DNA of 64,000 nt from Jacaranda mimosifolia. Its lineage: Eukaryota > Streptophyta > Magnoliopsida > Lamiales > Bignoniaceae. Of this stretch, positions 24,826-37,749 are shown in pieces. The translations under genes and the position numbers were made by a program. The stretch's first letter is position 1. The number at the start of each line of letters is the position of its first letter. The DNA lies in NCBI GenBank assembly GCA_018894105.1, contig CM032127.1, forward strand, positions 4,559,001 through 4,623,000, given 5' to 3'. A model generated the notes under the pieces. The model saw nothing but the letters and a program-made list of their open reading frames with translations, searched no databases and was not told where the DNA came from.

Positions 24826-27620
24826 GTATAATATAATGAAATTGATTCTTAATTGAGCCAATAATACTGATGAGGGTCGAGATGATCATCACTTCACTTA
24901 ATCGAGGTAGGCAGATTATTTGAAGGTTCGTGTGATCCTATATTCATTCCTAAGTTCTAAAATTGCAAATTCGATTAGGAATACTAGCTTGCTCGAGTGT
25001 ATTAATGGCTCATGCTTTCTAACATTCAAGGTAGCGACAAGTATAAAGATACTGCTGGAAAAAAAAAAAAGAAAGAAAAGAATAGAGTACTCATTGCATA
25101 CCTAATCAATGACAATAATTAGACAAATAAGATTGATGTGTGACTTAATCTAAACCCTTCATAAATAAGTTGATCTAATGAACCTAATCTAATCATTTGA
25201 GTCCGACTTCACCCATTTTAATATAATTTATTCTACAATTTGAGCTTTTTGATCATGATATGATTTCCATTTAATTGATCAGGATCAACAGGAAAATAAT
25301 AAGAATTATATCCACATCAAATATTTTAATATATACATCCTTAATAGTTAAGGGATCATGAATCCTCATGGTCTCATTAATTAATTAATCTCACATCGTA
25401 GTCTCGTCATCTTTGGATTTTTCTTTTTTATTTCCATTGGGATAATTACAATATCTTAGTGTGGGGGCACAAAAAGGCTTGTTAACAATATCACTCAAAA
25501 AGATAGTACCACAAAAGACAAGTTCATGTTTGGCGTTCTTACAAATGACGTCCCAATAATTTTGGGTCTCCTTTTCACATTAATGTAATATTTACTAAGG
25601 TTCCTCCCTTGAGGGCCTATAGCGGGACAGTTAGTGGAGGGGTTGAAATTTTCTGGTACTAATGTACGGAACCAAACATGTCTTAATTCTGAAAAGGTAA
25701 GCTTAATTCAACTCTTTGAAAGTTTACATGTGGTTGACAAAGTAATCAATGTGGACGCATTGAATTATTTAGTAAGATCGTAAAGTTTGATGAATACCCA
25801 TACAGCTTGCCATTTTTGTTTAGTTACAACAACACAACTTGTGTTGATTTTTGTTGGTCGGTTCCAATGCTTTTAAATTATTGTTTGAATTTTTTTTCTA
25901 ATTTTATGATCTTAATAGTTAATAATGACTTATATAAGTTATTCATGTGTTTGAAAAAAGTGAATTTTGAAATAATTGAAAAAGTGAACATTTGATTTTG
26001 CGATCGAAAGTACACATATCATAATTTTTGTAAATTTGACTGAATTTTTAGTTTGTTAAAGCCACATTTGATTTAGAAAAATATGTGACATTAGGTCAAA
26101 TAGTAGTGTGTAATAGTTTATTTGATTTTGAAAATTATGGCGATGGATCGATACGGAATTATTTTCGAGCCCTCTTCTTCTGTTTGAAATCCCAATTAAA
26201 TATAAAAAAATCCTTTAAATTCACTTCGTATGGAGGCGCTTTTAAAAATTTAGTATGATTTATTAGCTATTAAAGGAAAACATTGAATTGTAGTCGGTCA
26301 TATTCTACTCGTACTCTAGTCAATCAAATAGAATTGAGATCAACTGTGCAACATTTAATAATCTTCTCTTAATCTACAAGATTGGGACTACTCAAAATTG
26401 ATAATTTACTAAATTAAAAGCGCCCTAAAAAAATTAACATAATTTTTGCTTGGTTACATCATTTTTTTTTTTATGCCACAAGAACTCCTCGTTTTAATGG
26501 GTCTCTAGTCATTTCCCCCCATGTGAAAAGGAGCGACGTTAACGTTTACCAAGATCAATTAAATAAAGCATATTTGATTATCCAACGTATGTTATTAAAA
26601 TTATCTAAAACTCCTTTTGCGCGGCTAATCATAAATTTAACTGATTTTTTGTTTCTTTTAGTAAAATGATTATAAACCATTGCATCGTAAAATTGAATAA
26701 CTTTGAACAAATATTACAAAAACAATCAACAAATCGGTAGTACAATTCTTAAAGCACGTGTAAAAATAGTACAAGAATTATGTAAGTCTATATATATTTC
26801 AAACAAGTTTGGGATAGAGCTTTACTTTGGAATATGATAGCCCTTCACTTAGTAATTTATGTCGTTACATCTATTATTATTGCTATTTAAAATTTAAAAA
26901 AATTACTTAACATTGAATAATAAATAAAATAGCTAGTTTTATAGCAATGTCATGTTTTGAAATTTGGTATGATTTTGTAAGGTTTGAAACATTGGGTGGG
27001 TATTCATGTTAACCTTGTTCAACCTAACTTAATTTATTATTATTTTTTTAAAAGATTGAAATGCGAGTTTAGTAATTTGATCATAGCCTATAAAATTGAC
27101 TACTCAAATTTAATATTCTGTATCAAATTCATATTGTTATTGCGTTATAAAAATTGAATTCAAATTTAGTTCTACTAAATTTATATTGTTATTAAGTTGT
27201 GTTGAGAATTGTCATGCTTAACGATTTTCTATTATTTTATTCAAAATTAGGAGAACAAATTATATAAATCTATTCAAATACCCCAAATATCTAGTGTTAA
27301 ATACACGATTTTCTACTTATGGCTTGACCTAAGAAACAATATCCACGTGGAAGGTTTATATTTTCTAAAATAACTAATGGCGCTTAAAACATGATCGACT
27401 AAATTCTAGAAATTCTAATTTCGAGTTTTGTATTCAAGTTGTCTCAACGAATCATACCTCGTTTATTATGTCCACTAACACATGTTTTGAAATAGTTAAT
27501 TCAAATCTATTCTAAATTAAGGTTTTGTCAAAATTGTTTAGTCTAAAATAATAATTTAATTGTTTATAACAAATAAAATCATTAAAAAGAAAAACCCAGC
27601 TATATCATATGCATACTAAT
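24826..27620. other. Intergenic AT-rich DNA, no gene seen
   Basis: No coding frame with recognisable homology and no clear element ends were found in this stretch. Confidence 0.5.
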
Positions 27621-27988
27621 AGGTCGTTTGGATTTGTTTTCTGAAGGCATTTTCATTTTCTGATAAAAAAAAATAATGAAAAGTTGTTATAAAAATGTTT
27701 TTGAAAATGAAATATTATTTGGATATTTTGTTTAAAATATAATAATTATGTATGGTTGAAAATGAATTGTATTTGAAGAATGCAATGTTTTTATATTAAA
27801 AATCGTGTAAATATCAGTAGGAAAAAATGAAAAGTGATGAAAAGTAAAAATAGAGAGAAAGTATAAGAGTTTGTTTGGAAAAATATTTTGAGAATGAAAA
27901 CATCAGTAAAAATGGGGGAAAAATTTATTCTATTTTTATTTTCAGTAAAAAAATAAAAATGAGTCCAGAAAATAAAAATAAACGATCC
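27621..27988. mobile_element. Tourist-like MITE, family B
   Basis: Left end AGGTCGTTTGGATTTGTTTT and inverse right end GGGATCGTTTATTTTTATTT form the terminal inverted repeats. The interior is rich in GAAAATGAAA/ATTTTCATTTTC. CTAAT occurs on both sides but the duplication length is not typical, so the exact ends are uncertain. Confidence 0.5.
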
Positions 27989-29750
27989 CTAATGGTGTTT
28001 ACAAGAATGGTTTTGAGTCAATAGTCTGTTAATTAGCCAATATCAGACACTAATAATGGGTCAACGTAACCCTTTTAGACTTAGTGTTCTAAGTTCCAAT
28101 GGGAATATTTGCCTTGCGCGTGGCTCGTGAACCATGCCAAACAGTTCCTTCTTTTTGCTGGTATATAAAGGTTCAATTGGATAATCATGTCTTAGAATCC
28201 GTAGCCGTGTCCGGACTCGTAATTAATTATTTTGATTTGTTATGTTCCTTTTGTCTTAATTTTTGTATGTTGCTTTTGACCTCATACAAAATTTATTTAA
28301 GAGTCCACGTTGACGAGATACAAATGAAGTGCCGATTTTATCCTTTTCTTTCTTTCTTTCTTTCTTTTTTTATTTTTTTTTCCCCTCTTCCTTAAAGAAC
28401 ATTACAAATAACGAAAATTATCCTTACAACAAGTTAATAGTATACAATTATCAAATTAAGTAAATAGAAGTACAAACTGTACAAAGGTGCACAAAGCAAC
28501 CTATTTGGGTTTGAACTTCAAAATTCCTATATAATAGAAGAGACTGATGCTATTGGACCACAAATTAATTTTATTGTTAATAAGTCAGAATTTGTGTCAT
28601 TTTTAATTAAATCAAATTGATTAATTTAATTTAATATTTGTTGTGACGCTTCATCATTGTTGGATATTAATACTGCAAATGAATTCAATTGTGTCATATT
28701 ACGTGGTGTATGTATGTATATATATATATATATATGTTAAATGACATCTCACTATGAGTACTTCATATTTGCTTTTTGTTTGGCAACCTTCAATAACCCA
28801 TGTACTTTATTGTGATTTTACATTTTTAGATGTCTTGATTTAATTGATAAGCTTACATTACTGTGATCCTAATATATCAGCAATTCGATCCTAAACCAAA
28901 TTGAAGAATCACTTCCAAACTCAACCCTTTTGTATTTTTATAGTACTATGCTAAAAGACAATTGTTAACAAATAGGTGTTTTTTATTATTTTAATAAATG
29001 AAATATTTTTGGGAAAAAAAAAAAAGTAATGAAAAATTAATGACACAAGGAGCTAGCATGGTATGCGTGTTTATCTATTTGTACATGGGTCAAAATTTTC
29101 TTGCATTGAAATGACAATTAAATCAAGGTATTGACTTCAATGCTAAAGAATTTGATATTTTCTTTTTGTTAGTCTTAGTTTTCTTTTCACACAGTATTTT
29201 GATTCCATGTTAATTTTCATGGCTGGTTGTTGGGAAGAAAGTGGATAAATTTAAGAATTTAGCCTCGATTTCGTGAGGTAAACGGAGCCTGTGATTTATG
29301 CCATAGGTTGGCAAAGGCAAATTTATGCACTGTGGGTTAGGTTGTACTCAAATTTCTCCGTCCTAATATTGTAATTTAGTGCAGTCAAATTTTTGAATAT
29401 TTTTATAGTATTCTCTATTAAAAACACTAATGGAATCACATTATTATTTTAATTATAAAATAATTATATTATGATACGTAGCTACGTAATTTAATCCTCT
29501 GAGCTGCAAGGTTCCATACTATCTTTACTGGATTTGTTCCTCAGAGTCCGCTTAAAAAAAGAAACTTTTCCTCTTGAGAGCCCTTTTGGGTTAAGAAACA
29601 ACAAAAGTCATTTAAGAAAATGGATCCACATTTTTAAATATAAAAAGCAATATGAGCAATAAATTTGTAGTATGGGGAGTAGTATTTATATACACAACAA
29701 GAGAAAAGAAAAATAGTGATAATGCAAAAGTTGTAAAACTATATACAATA
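27989..29750. other. Intergenic AT-rich DNA, no gene seen
   Basis: It contains a TTTC microsatellite (28343-28370) and a TA microsatellite (about 28712-28735). No coding signal is recognised. Confidence 0.5.
28343..28370. repeat. (TTTC)n microsatellite
   Basis: About five TTTC units followed by a T run. Confidence 0.85.
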
Positions 29751-29751
29751 G

Positions 29752-30310
29752 TGATATGGGTATAGTCCACAAGCTCAACGAGAATATCGGCCCAGTATTA
29801 GGCCCAAACAAACCAAGTCCTAAGCCCGAGTTGCCTCGAATGTAGGAGCATCAATGGCAGTATCTGCCATCCATCGCATTCGCATTAAATGTAGTTGAAC
29901 CACCCTCCCATCTGCATTTAATGGCCCTGATGGCGTATCACCTCCGCATCAATGGCGGTAAGGGTACTCCTTATTACCTACTGGTCACAAACATGATGCT
30001 AAGCTAGGTCAGAAAGACCTAAAATGCCTCTACCCAAGGAAGAGAAGATCTAACCCACGTTAAGGTGAAGATTATCTTTTCCACATATCACCAAGCACTA
30101 TAAATACCCTCTCCTCATAGACAAAGGTATGAAAAATATAGATCCAAAGCCATTACTCTACCAAATTATTCTCTAGTTGAACACTGAATTAAATATTGGA
30201 GGGTCTTAGTTGAGGACCCTCTTGGCTAACTTAACATTTGTTCACTGATTGCAAGATTAGACTCGCATCTCATACACTCAATCCATCTTTCTGGTCAATT
30301 TGGACCACCA
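29752..30310 (+). mobile_element. Possible solo LTR or LTR fragment
   Basis: This stretch is clearly less AT-rich than its flanks and begins TGATATGGG. It contains a canonical TATAAATA at 30099-30106 with CCAAGCAC just upstream and C-rich DNA after it, as in retrotransposon LTR promoters. ATGGC motifs recur around 29850-29960. No matching partner LTR, primer site or target duplication was found, so the right end is a guess. Confidence 0.35.
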
Positions 30311-30377
30311 GGTTGAAACCAAGGAAACCATCTCACCAAAAAGCACATCATCAAATAGTAACAAAAAATATTTTGCT

Positions 30378-30830
30378 TTGTCACTCTAATAATTCTTATA
30401 AATTTAATAGTGATAAGAATAATATTAAAAGTTGTCATAATTGACAATTAATAACATATCTAAAATGACAATTTAGTTACAATAAAAATCTTATAAAAAA
30501 TTAGAGTGACAATTTTTTTGCTAAATTGTCACAATAGTTGTGTTACTAATTATCAGCAGTGGCAACTAAAATATTAGTTCTCTGTTCTTGTCACTATTAA
30601 AACATATTGTAACAAAATTAAGATTATTATCATTTAGAAAATAAGTATTATTAACGACAAAATAAAAGTCATTGTCACTCAATATATATTATCGAGAGTG
30701 ACAACTTTTATATTATCACTTATTTTTTTGTTACTAATATTATGTTTCTGTAATAATAGTTTTTGTCTTTTTGATCATAAAGTTGGACACATTATCCGCA
30801 ATAGACATTTTCTTAATGGTGACAATCGAT
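30378..30830. repeat. Dense array of GTGACAA/TTGTCAC motifs
   Basis: About ten copies of GTGACAA or its inverse, some with one change, lie in 450 bp in both orientations, for example near 30378, 30507, 30526, 30588, 30670, 30697 and 30819. Such subterminal arrays are typical of CACTA transposon ends, where transposase binds. CACTA termini themselves were not seen here. Confidence 0.45.
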
Positions 30831-31474
30831 TATATGCTTATTGCTATATTTTAATATCAAATTCGTTATATATAAAAAAGTATATCATTTAGAATATTAA
30901 AACATTAAGAAAATCATTATTTAAGGAGACTAACAACCACGCGACCTATATTGGCCACTTAAGCTTGAGAATTTACAAAGTACTCTGGATTTCACAAGGA
31001 GACAGGTGTAACATAATATTCACAGAGTTTGTGTGTGATTAAAGCAATTCTTTTATATTTAACTTTTCTTTTATTATATATATATTTTCGTGTTAGGAAA
31101 AGGGAAAAATACACGTTTGTGAATTATTTTATAGTCTATAGACTATATGAAAATGACTTTAAATTGATGTAGTAGTCAGAGCGGAGAGTGTTATGAAGAA
31201 ATTGATTGGGAAATTGTAATTGGGCTGGTCAAAGCAAAAGCCCAATGTAAAGTGGGATGCACACTAATAGGAGTTTGAATTTTTCAGCCCAAAACACTTA
31301 CAACGGGGCTGAATTCACAAACTAGGGTGGTCCATGGGCCTGTGCCCCTAGGCCTTGTTTCTTTCTTATGTATTTTGTGGATTCTAATGTAGGGAATCCT
31401 AGGCCGACGAACTTTGGGCCTCCTTTTGCATTTTATTCAATGAAATCTATATCCATACCAAAAATAAAAGGGTT

Positions 31475-31475
<1 letters not shown>

Positions 31476-31507
<32 letters not shown>

Positions 31508-31508
31508 T
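31476..31508. repeat. (TAA)n microsatellite
   Basis: About eleven TAA units. Confidence 0.9.
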
Positions 31509-32054
31509 CTCACTGATTGTTGACAAACGGAACTTATTAATTTCCATTTTATTTCTTATCTAACAAAATAAATGACAAAATTTTCGAAGGAAACATCATA
31601 AATTAGTAATGCAAATTAGCTATATGTATGTGATATTTAGTTGATTAAATTTTCAATGTGCCGTTGATAACAGTGGTTCAAATTTGAATAACCCCAGATG
31701 TATGTACGATATGCCATAATGTTCAATAATCAACATGTGTTAATTGAAAAGAATGAGAGCCCCCAACAGATCAGCAGGACCAAAAGCTCTTTTTCTTGGT
31801 TTTGTTTTTTGTTTTTTTTTCTGTTGTGATTGTTGCAAGCCTTTTGTTACAATTGGCTGGATTGGCATTACAGACACTTATTAGACTTTTGCATGTGGGA
31901 CTGAATTACGGTTTTTGTTGGGGCAAGTTGGCAAACTGTAGCAGGTAATCAGCCATTATGGACTTACTCACAAACATGTTGGTAGTTCCCAGTGATTGTT
32001 ATGCCAGCTTATTATGGTTACTGTTTGCTATGTCTATGTATTGGTATTTTGATA

Positions 32055-32757
32055 TGGGGCATGTCGGTACCAACCTCTTGAATGCCTATAATCGATCTTT
32101 GACTGCCTTCAGGTCGATCGACTCCCTTTAATTTAAATTCGATCAACAACAAGCTAACGTTCCATTTTAATCATGCACGATAGTTGGATGCGTTGGATCT
32201 CATTCAACCCCATGCCGATCAAACGACAGCTCCTAATAGCCAGCTTACTCGTTTGTCTTCGTCATCTGTATTCAAGTCAATGAGTACCCACTCTATTATC
32301 TTTGGCCCCAACTAGTCGATGATATTAGACAACCAGGCGGCTACTTTTAATGCATGACAAGCGTGATGTCGGTTGTTTTTCACCGTATTAAACATTGTCT
32401 TCTAGTCAACTTCCTCCGTATTTAATTTTGTTGTTGGCCTCTTCTATGTCATTTATTGCTATCAGGCGGCTAAAGTACTATTCACACGGCCAAAGAGCAT
32501 CTCTTTTGTCACTTTATAAAAGACCTGAAGGTATGATAGGTATCACCTAGTCATGTAGGTAGATGCAACATTTCAATCTCACGTTCCAACAATTATAAGT
32601 AGCCACTCTCATAGATGTTTCAGGTATGCACTTTAATAGTTCGAATTACCCTCAATTTCTCTAATTTGCCCTCTATTTCTAGACCTGATTTAAGATTGAA
32701 GAATTTTAGCTAAAAACTATCTCAACAAGCCTACCATGCTCCTTTTGTATTGCAGGT
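32055..32757 (+). mobile_element. Possible LTR fragment
   Basis: A less AT-rich stretch with a TATAAAAG box at 32515-32522 preceded by GGCCAAAG and followed by repeated short C-rich words. Composition and core promoter resemble an LTR. No partner LTR or target duplication was identified, so both ends are approximate. Confidence 0.25.
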
Positions 32758-32849
32758 TCATATTGAAAATACTTGCGCGATTCAACCTCAACCAAAGTCC
32801 AAACTCCACCCTCACCAAAAGATACCTCACCATCCCTTTTTTTTTTGTT

Positions 32850-32862
32850 GGGGGGGGGGGGG
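32850..32862. repeat. G13 homopolymer
   Basis: Thirteen consecutive G residues preceded by a T run. Confidence 0.8.
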
Positions 32863-34845
32863 TGTAATTCTAAAAAATGGCATCAAAATTGTAAATATTT
32901 CTATGTCACTAGGCCTTAAGATTCATGTATGTTTTATTAATTTATAATTGATTGATCTGATACAACGTAATGCATATCTTGATAACTATTATTTATTAGA
33001 TCAAAAATACATAAATGATCCAAATTAAATCACCTCAATAATAATCTACCTGACAAATAATAAAATTTATAAATACTCTATATTTTGGAATTTACGAATA
33101 CATAATCATGAAGATTATTTTAAATTCTCTCCCAATATTTTTACCTCATAACAAACCTAACTCATTTTTCTGATTTCAGAATATAAATTCAAATTAACCT
33201 AGCCAGAAACTCGTATTAATTCGTCCTTTCACAAGGACAATATTTTCAAAATTCATATCGATATTACTGAAAATGAAAATAGTATTTTAGTGCTTCATTC
33301 CACCTAAAATGTCAGCCCAATTTAATTTGATAAGAAAAGTGAAAAAAGATGGTAAGTTGCATATGTTATGCCTAGCTGTACTTAGGTACCACACATGCAT
33401 TTAAAACATAGTGGTCATAATTCGATAAATTTCAAATTGATGGTGCCTTGAGGAACTTTCCGTTGTGCTTCGAGAAAAATCTGTGGCCTTGTTTGGGTTG
33501 TTTCGGAATGTATGGGGAAAATATTTTAGGAAAATGTATACAGAAATATGAATGTGTTTAATTTTATTATAAAAATAATTGATTTTTAGATAAAATTCTA
33601 CTTATTCTAATTTTCGATGGAGATGTTTTTCGTGTTAATATTTTTTTAAATAAATTTTGATTAATTAATGACGTTATATTAATTTTCTTTTTATTGTCGA
33701 ATGTTCAATTTGTGATGGGGCTGATGAAGGCATGCGGATTGCCGATGGAGAGATGGTAGGTCGGTAGATGGGTTATGTTGGGTACTAATTGTAAGGGGAT
33801 ATGTCTTTTTAGTTTTTACTGTCATTAGCTAATTGGCGACGGATTTCCTCCGACGCCGCACATCCGTCCTTTTCTAAGCACCCTGAAAAAATTTGTTAGG
33901 CTCCAAAATTTCTTGCTTCTTAATTTAATTTGAGCTATGAATAAAAAATACTTTGTTTCCTTTCCCTTTGTATATTTAGTTTATTGGGATTTTTTTAATT
34001 TAATTAAAGCGACCAATTTATTTTATATTTAATTTTTCTGACCTGATTTTGGATTTTAAAAATGAGGACGCTACTATTAAAAATATATTAATAATCCAAC
34101 TTAGATAGTGTCTAAAAGAGCTTCTACTTTAAATTTTTGCTTTTTTTGATATAAAAGAAGTAAAAACAATTGAACACCACGTACTTCTACTTCAACGACT
34201 ACTTCAGAAAAATAAAATAGATAAAAACACTTTGTACACCTTCTGATTTTTAATAAGCATTTTAAATTATAAGTTTACTAATACTTAAAACCCTAAACTA
34301 AAGGGTGATTGCATTTTTCTCAGAAACGTTTAAGTAGAACTATTTTTTTTATCAATAATCTTCAATCCAATTTTTAGCGGTTTCCCAATCCATTTCCAAG
34401 TATTCCTTGTTTTTATTAGTGATTGCTTTTTTCTAAGTCTTTAATTTTTTTTTATATTTTTAAAGTAAAAGCTCTTGCAAACATTGATCTTTTAGTATTA
34501 TGAGTTAGTAACTTAATGTTCTCCTGTTTTATTCAAGCAATGAACCTAACTGCATAGAAAAGTCAGGAATATAATTTAATTGATTAAACTAAGTTTTTAT
34601 TAATTATAAGATTTTTTCTGGAGGGCAAATAGTCGTTAAACAGCCAAGAATTTAAATATATATTATATTATTGATTTTATGACATATACAATGGTTGTTG
34701 AACGACTTATGTATTATTTTTCATTATTCAATCCGTTGACCAATGATGTCAACACAATTAATCAGGAGTTATCCTTCCATCCGAATAGAAAAGGGATAAC
34801 TATTTCAAAAGCAATGAGGACATATATATTGTCTGAGAATAATTA

Positions 34846-34850
34846 ATCGG
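34846..34850. repeat. Copia target-site duplication, left copy
   Basis: ATCGG directly precedes the left LTR; the same five bases follow the right LTR at 37965-37969. Confidence 0.9.
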
Positions 34851-35070
34851 TGAACAAATTGAGAACAAATCAAATAAAATGTGTCTCAATGATATGAAGA
34901 ATAAAAGATTATTTTTCATTATCTAAAGTGAAGTTGCATAGGATAATTTTAAAGACCAACAAGGGAGTTACAAAGGGAGTTAAGATGAAGTTACCTAAAA
35001 AAAACAAAAAAAACAAACAAACTAAATAAAACTAAAATTTAGAATAATAAAAACAAATAATTTCTCTTCA
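34851..35070 (-). repeat. 3' LTR of the Copia element
   Basis: 220 bp, aligned over its whole length to 37750-37964. It begins TGAAGAG and ends TTGTTCA on the minus strand. Most differences from the partner LTR lie in an A-rich stretch in the middle. Confidence 0.92.
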
Positions 35071-35080
35071 GCCCCCCTCA
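35071..35080 (-). other. Polypurine tract of the Copia element
   Basis: On the minus strand GAGGGGGGC lies directly before the 3' LTR, where plus-strand DNA synthesis is primed. Confidence 0.8.
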
Positions 35081-36535
35081 AGTTGGAGCTTGGTGACTAT
35101 CAACTAAGCCCAACTTGAAAGAAAGATCACGAAACGGTGGAAAAGAAAGTGATTTGGTGAAAATATCAGTCAATTGATCTTTGGATGAGACATGTTGAGG
35201 ATGAACAAATCCTTCTTTGTACTTATCTCGAACAAGGTGGCAATCAATTTCTAAGTGTTTGGTTCTTTCATGGAAAACTGGATTTGCAGTGAGATGAAGA
35301 GCAGCCATGTTGTCACAATAGAGAGGAATGGGCAGTGATGGATTAAACTGAAAATCTTTAAGAATATATGTAATCCAAACTAATTTAGCCACAGTAGTAG
35401 CAAGGCTTCTGTATTCTGCTTCTGCAGAAGATCTAGAAACAGTGTTTTGTTTCTTACGGGGTGTTTGGTTTCATTTCCAAGCCCCCTTTTCATTTTCTTG
35501 TGGGAATGAAAATTGAAAACAAACACTTTTTCACAACTTTTTTTAGAAAAAGCACATATTTTCTTCCCAAATCCCATTTCCAAACCTACTCTATTGCCCT
35601 ATTACACATCAATCAAATTCAAATTTGATTTGACATAAAGTTACCCACTATTATTTTTAAATTAATAAAATATACATATATTTTAAAAAATAAATCTTTT
35701 TAAATATCAAAAATATAAATTAACTTACTTTTCAATCCTACAACCTATTATAATAATTACTTTCCAATATTTCATACAAATACATCTCAATTTCCATTTC
35801 TATTTCTATTTCATAACTAACTTTTCAACTTTTAGAAAAAGGCTGGAAATGGAAATGGCCTTTGGAAATAAAACCAAACGGGCCGTTAGTTTTCCAAGAA
35901 ATTGAGGCACCAATAAAGATACAATAACCAATCAAGGATCTTCGAGAATTCAAACAAGATGCCCAATCCACATCACAATAAGCTTGAAGGTAGAACAGTC
36001 TGCCAATAGGAAAGAATAATCCTTTTGCTAGACAACTCTTTAAATATCTAAGAATGTGAAGAGCAGCAGACCAATGAGCATCTGAAGGTGCCTGAACATA
36101 TTGACTTAATTGTTGAGCAGCATAAGTGATATCAGGTCTTGTAAAACCAATATAAAGAAGTCGCCCAATAAGTCTGCGATAAGGTTGAGGATCAACAAGC
36201 AAAGTACCAGATTCTGTGCTAAGTTTACAACCCTTTGGCAAAGGAGTATTAACTGGTTTAGCACCAATAAGACCAGCATCTGCAATGAGATCAAGAATAT
36301 ATTTTCTTTGATTAAGAAAAGCACCAGATGAGGATCAAGCAATTTCTATACCAAGAAAATATTTGGCATGTCCCAAATCTTTGATTGTAAATTGTTGATC
36401 CAAAAATGTTTTCATTGCCATGATATCAACTTCTGAATTGCCTGTGAGAAGTCCATCATCAACATAAACTAAAAGTGCCATGAATTGATTAGAGTTAGAG
36501 AGAATGAAAAGACAATTATCAGCAAAGGAGTCGAT
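35078..36535 (-). pseudogene. Copia reverse transcriptase (C-terminal part) and RNase H, interrupted
   Basis: The minus strand encodes, from right to left, the RT active-site block LLVYVDD, KTFLDQQFTIKDLGHAKYF, the PYRRLIGRLLYIGFTRPDITYA block and the RNase H start with CDVDWASCLNSRRS. After a 429-bp MITE come the rest of RNase H and the family C-terminal block, including HERTKHLEIDCH. A TGA at 36335-36337 stops the RT frame just after YFLGIEIA. The N-terminal half of RT is absent. Without the MITE the two RNase H halves would be in one frame. This is retrotransposon remnant, not a host gene. Confidence 0.9.
35457..35885. mobile_element. Tourist-like MITE (family B) inside Copia RNase H
   Basis: Left end CGGGGTGTTTGGTTTCATTT and inverse right end CGGCCCGTTTGGTTTTATTT form terminal inverted repeats. 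TTA flanks both sides (35454-35456, 35886-35888), the standard PIF/Harbinger target duplication. The interior is non-coding and AT-rich. It interrupts RNase H and is therefore younger than the Copia insertion. Confidence 0.92.
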
Positions 36536-37737
36536 CGATGAAAATAGCCCTAAGAGCAAAGGATAAGATTGGATTTGTGATCGGAAAATGTAATATTCCT
36601 TATGAGAATTCACCAAAATATGAAGAATGGTGCAAGGTTGATTCCATGGTGACTTCTTGGTTGCTTAACTCCATCTCAAAGGAGATTGTTGGAGCATTCA
36701 TATATGCTTCGTCTGCGTAAGAGCTTTGGAATGGTCTAGAATAGCGGTTTGGTGATTGCAATGGTCCATAACTTTATCAATTACAAAGAGAAATTAATAC
36801 AATTTCTCAAGGTAATCAATCTGTGACTCTTTATTATACAAAATTGAAGTGCTTGTGGGATGAACTAAAATTTTTGATGCCATTACCTCAGTGTAATTGT
36901 GGAGGAGCAAAGGCTATGGTTGAAATAATTTCTTTAAATCAGTTAATGCAGTTCTTGATGGGACTTAATGATTCTTTTGATCATGTTAAAAGTTAGATTT
37001 TAATGATGGATCCACTACCAAGAATTAATAAAGCCTATCTATGGTTCTGAGAGTTGAGAAACAGAGGTTAGTACATCTTAATCTTGGAGAAAATATTGAG
37101 AATAATGCTATAAATGTGAAAAGTGGAAACTTAAACCAATCTCAACTAAACTCAAGCAGAAGAGATCCTAAAAAGAAAAATAATTACAAGAAAGAGGATA
37201 GGCATTGTGATCATTGTAATGCAGATGGGCATACAAAGGATACATGTTTCAAGTTGAATGGTTATCCAGATTGGTATAAAGAGCATAAACAACAGAAAGG
37301 TGGAGGCAAAGGGACTGGTAACAAGTCATATGCTAATACGGTGGAGTTAGAGGCTGACATTGAATCAATGGGGAGAAGTGAAATTGCAGAAATGATACAA
37401 CAAGAACTTTCCAAACTTTTGAAAGGTAAGTAGGTCATCAATGAAGGATCTTTAAACTTTGCTCAAGCTGTTGATTTTGTAGGTACGATAGATCATCTTG
37501 ATTTTTGGCTTTTCTGCAAATATAGGTAGTGATTATTGGATCATTGACACAGGGGCCTCAAATCACATGTGTGCTAACATTACTTTATTTGATAACCCCA
37601 TTGCCACTAAAACCAAAATAACCGTTCATTTACCCGATGGTTCTGTCAAATATGTAGAACACATTGGTAACATTACTTTGCATAACAATTTCCTTCTCAA
37701 AGATGCCTTACATGTACCAATTTTTACACATAACTTG
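36534..37737 (+). pseudogene. Inverted Copia gag and protease fragment
   Basis: On the plus strand, opposite to the element's LTRs, lie a gag segment starting MKIALRAKDKIGFV, a CCHC zinc knuckle (CDHCNADGHTKDTC, about 37207-37248) and a retroviral-type protease start DYWIIDTGASNHMC (about 37531-37572). The homology continues to FTHNL and stops at the primer-binding site. Several stop codons break gag (for example TAA after AFIYASSA at 36718-36720). The gag N-terminus is missing. It cannot make a functional polyprotein. Confidence 0.88.
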
Positions 37738-37749
37738 GCTCTGATACCA
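37738..37749 (-). other. Primer-binding site of the Copia element
   Basis: On the minus strand TGGTATCAGAGC immediately follows the 5' LTR. This is the standard plant Copia site complementary to the 3' end of initiator tRNA-Met. Confidence 0.92.

Larger units (their letters stand above)
30831..34850. other. Intergenic DNA with element fragments, no gene seen
   Basis: It holds a TAA microsatellite (31476-31508), a possible LTR fragment (32055-32757), a G run (32850-32862) and AT-rich DNA to the Copia insertion. The sequence CTTTTGCATTTTATTCAATG before the TAA run resembles a retroelement tail, but no LINE coding sequence precedes it. Confidence 0.45.

Noticed and set aside
29752..30310. A complete LTR retrotransposon at this place
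   Set aside because: No second LTR, primer-binding site or coding domain was found; only a solo or partial LTR can be argued.
35380..35583. Minus-strand frame next to the RNase H fragment
   Set aside because: It crosses the MITE boundary and reads MITE sequence, not Copia protein.
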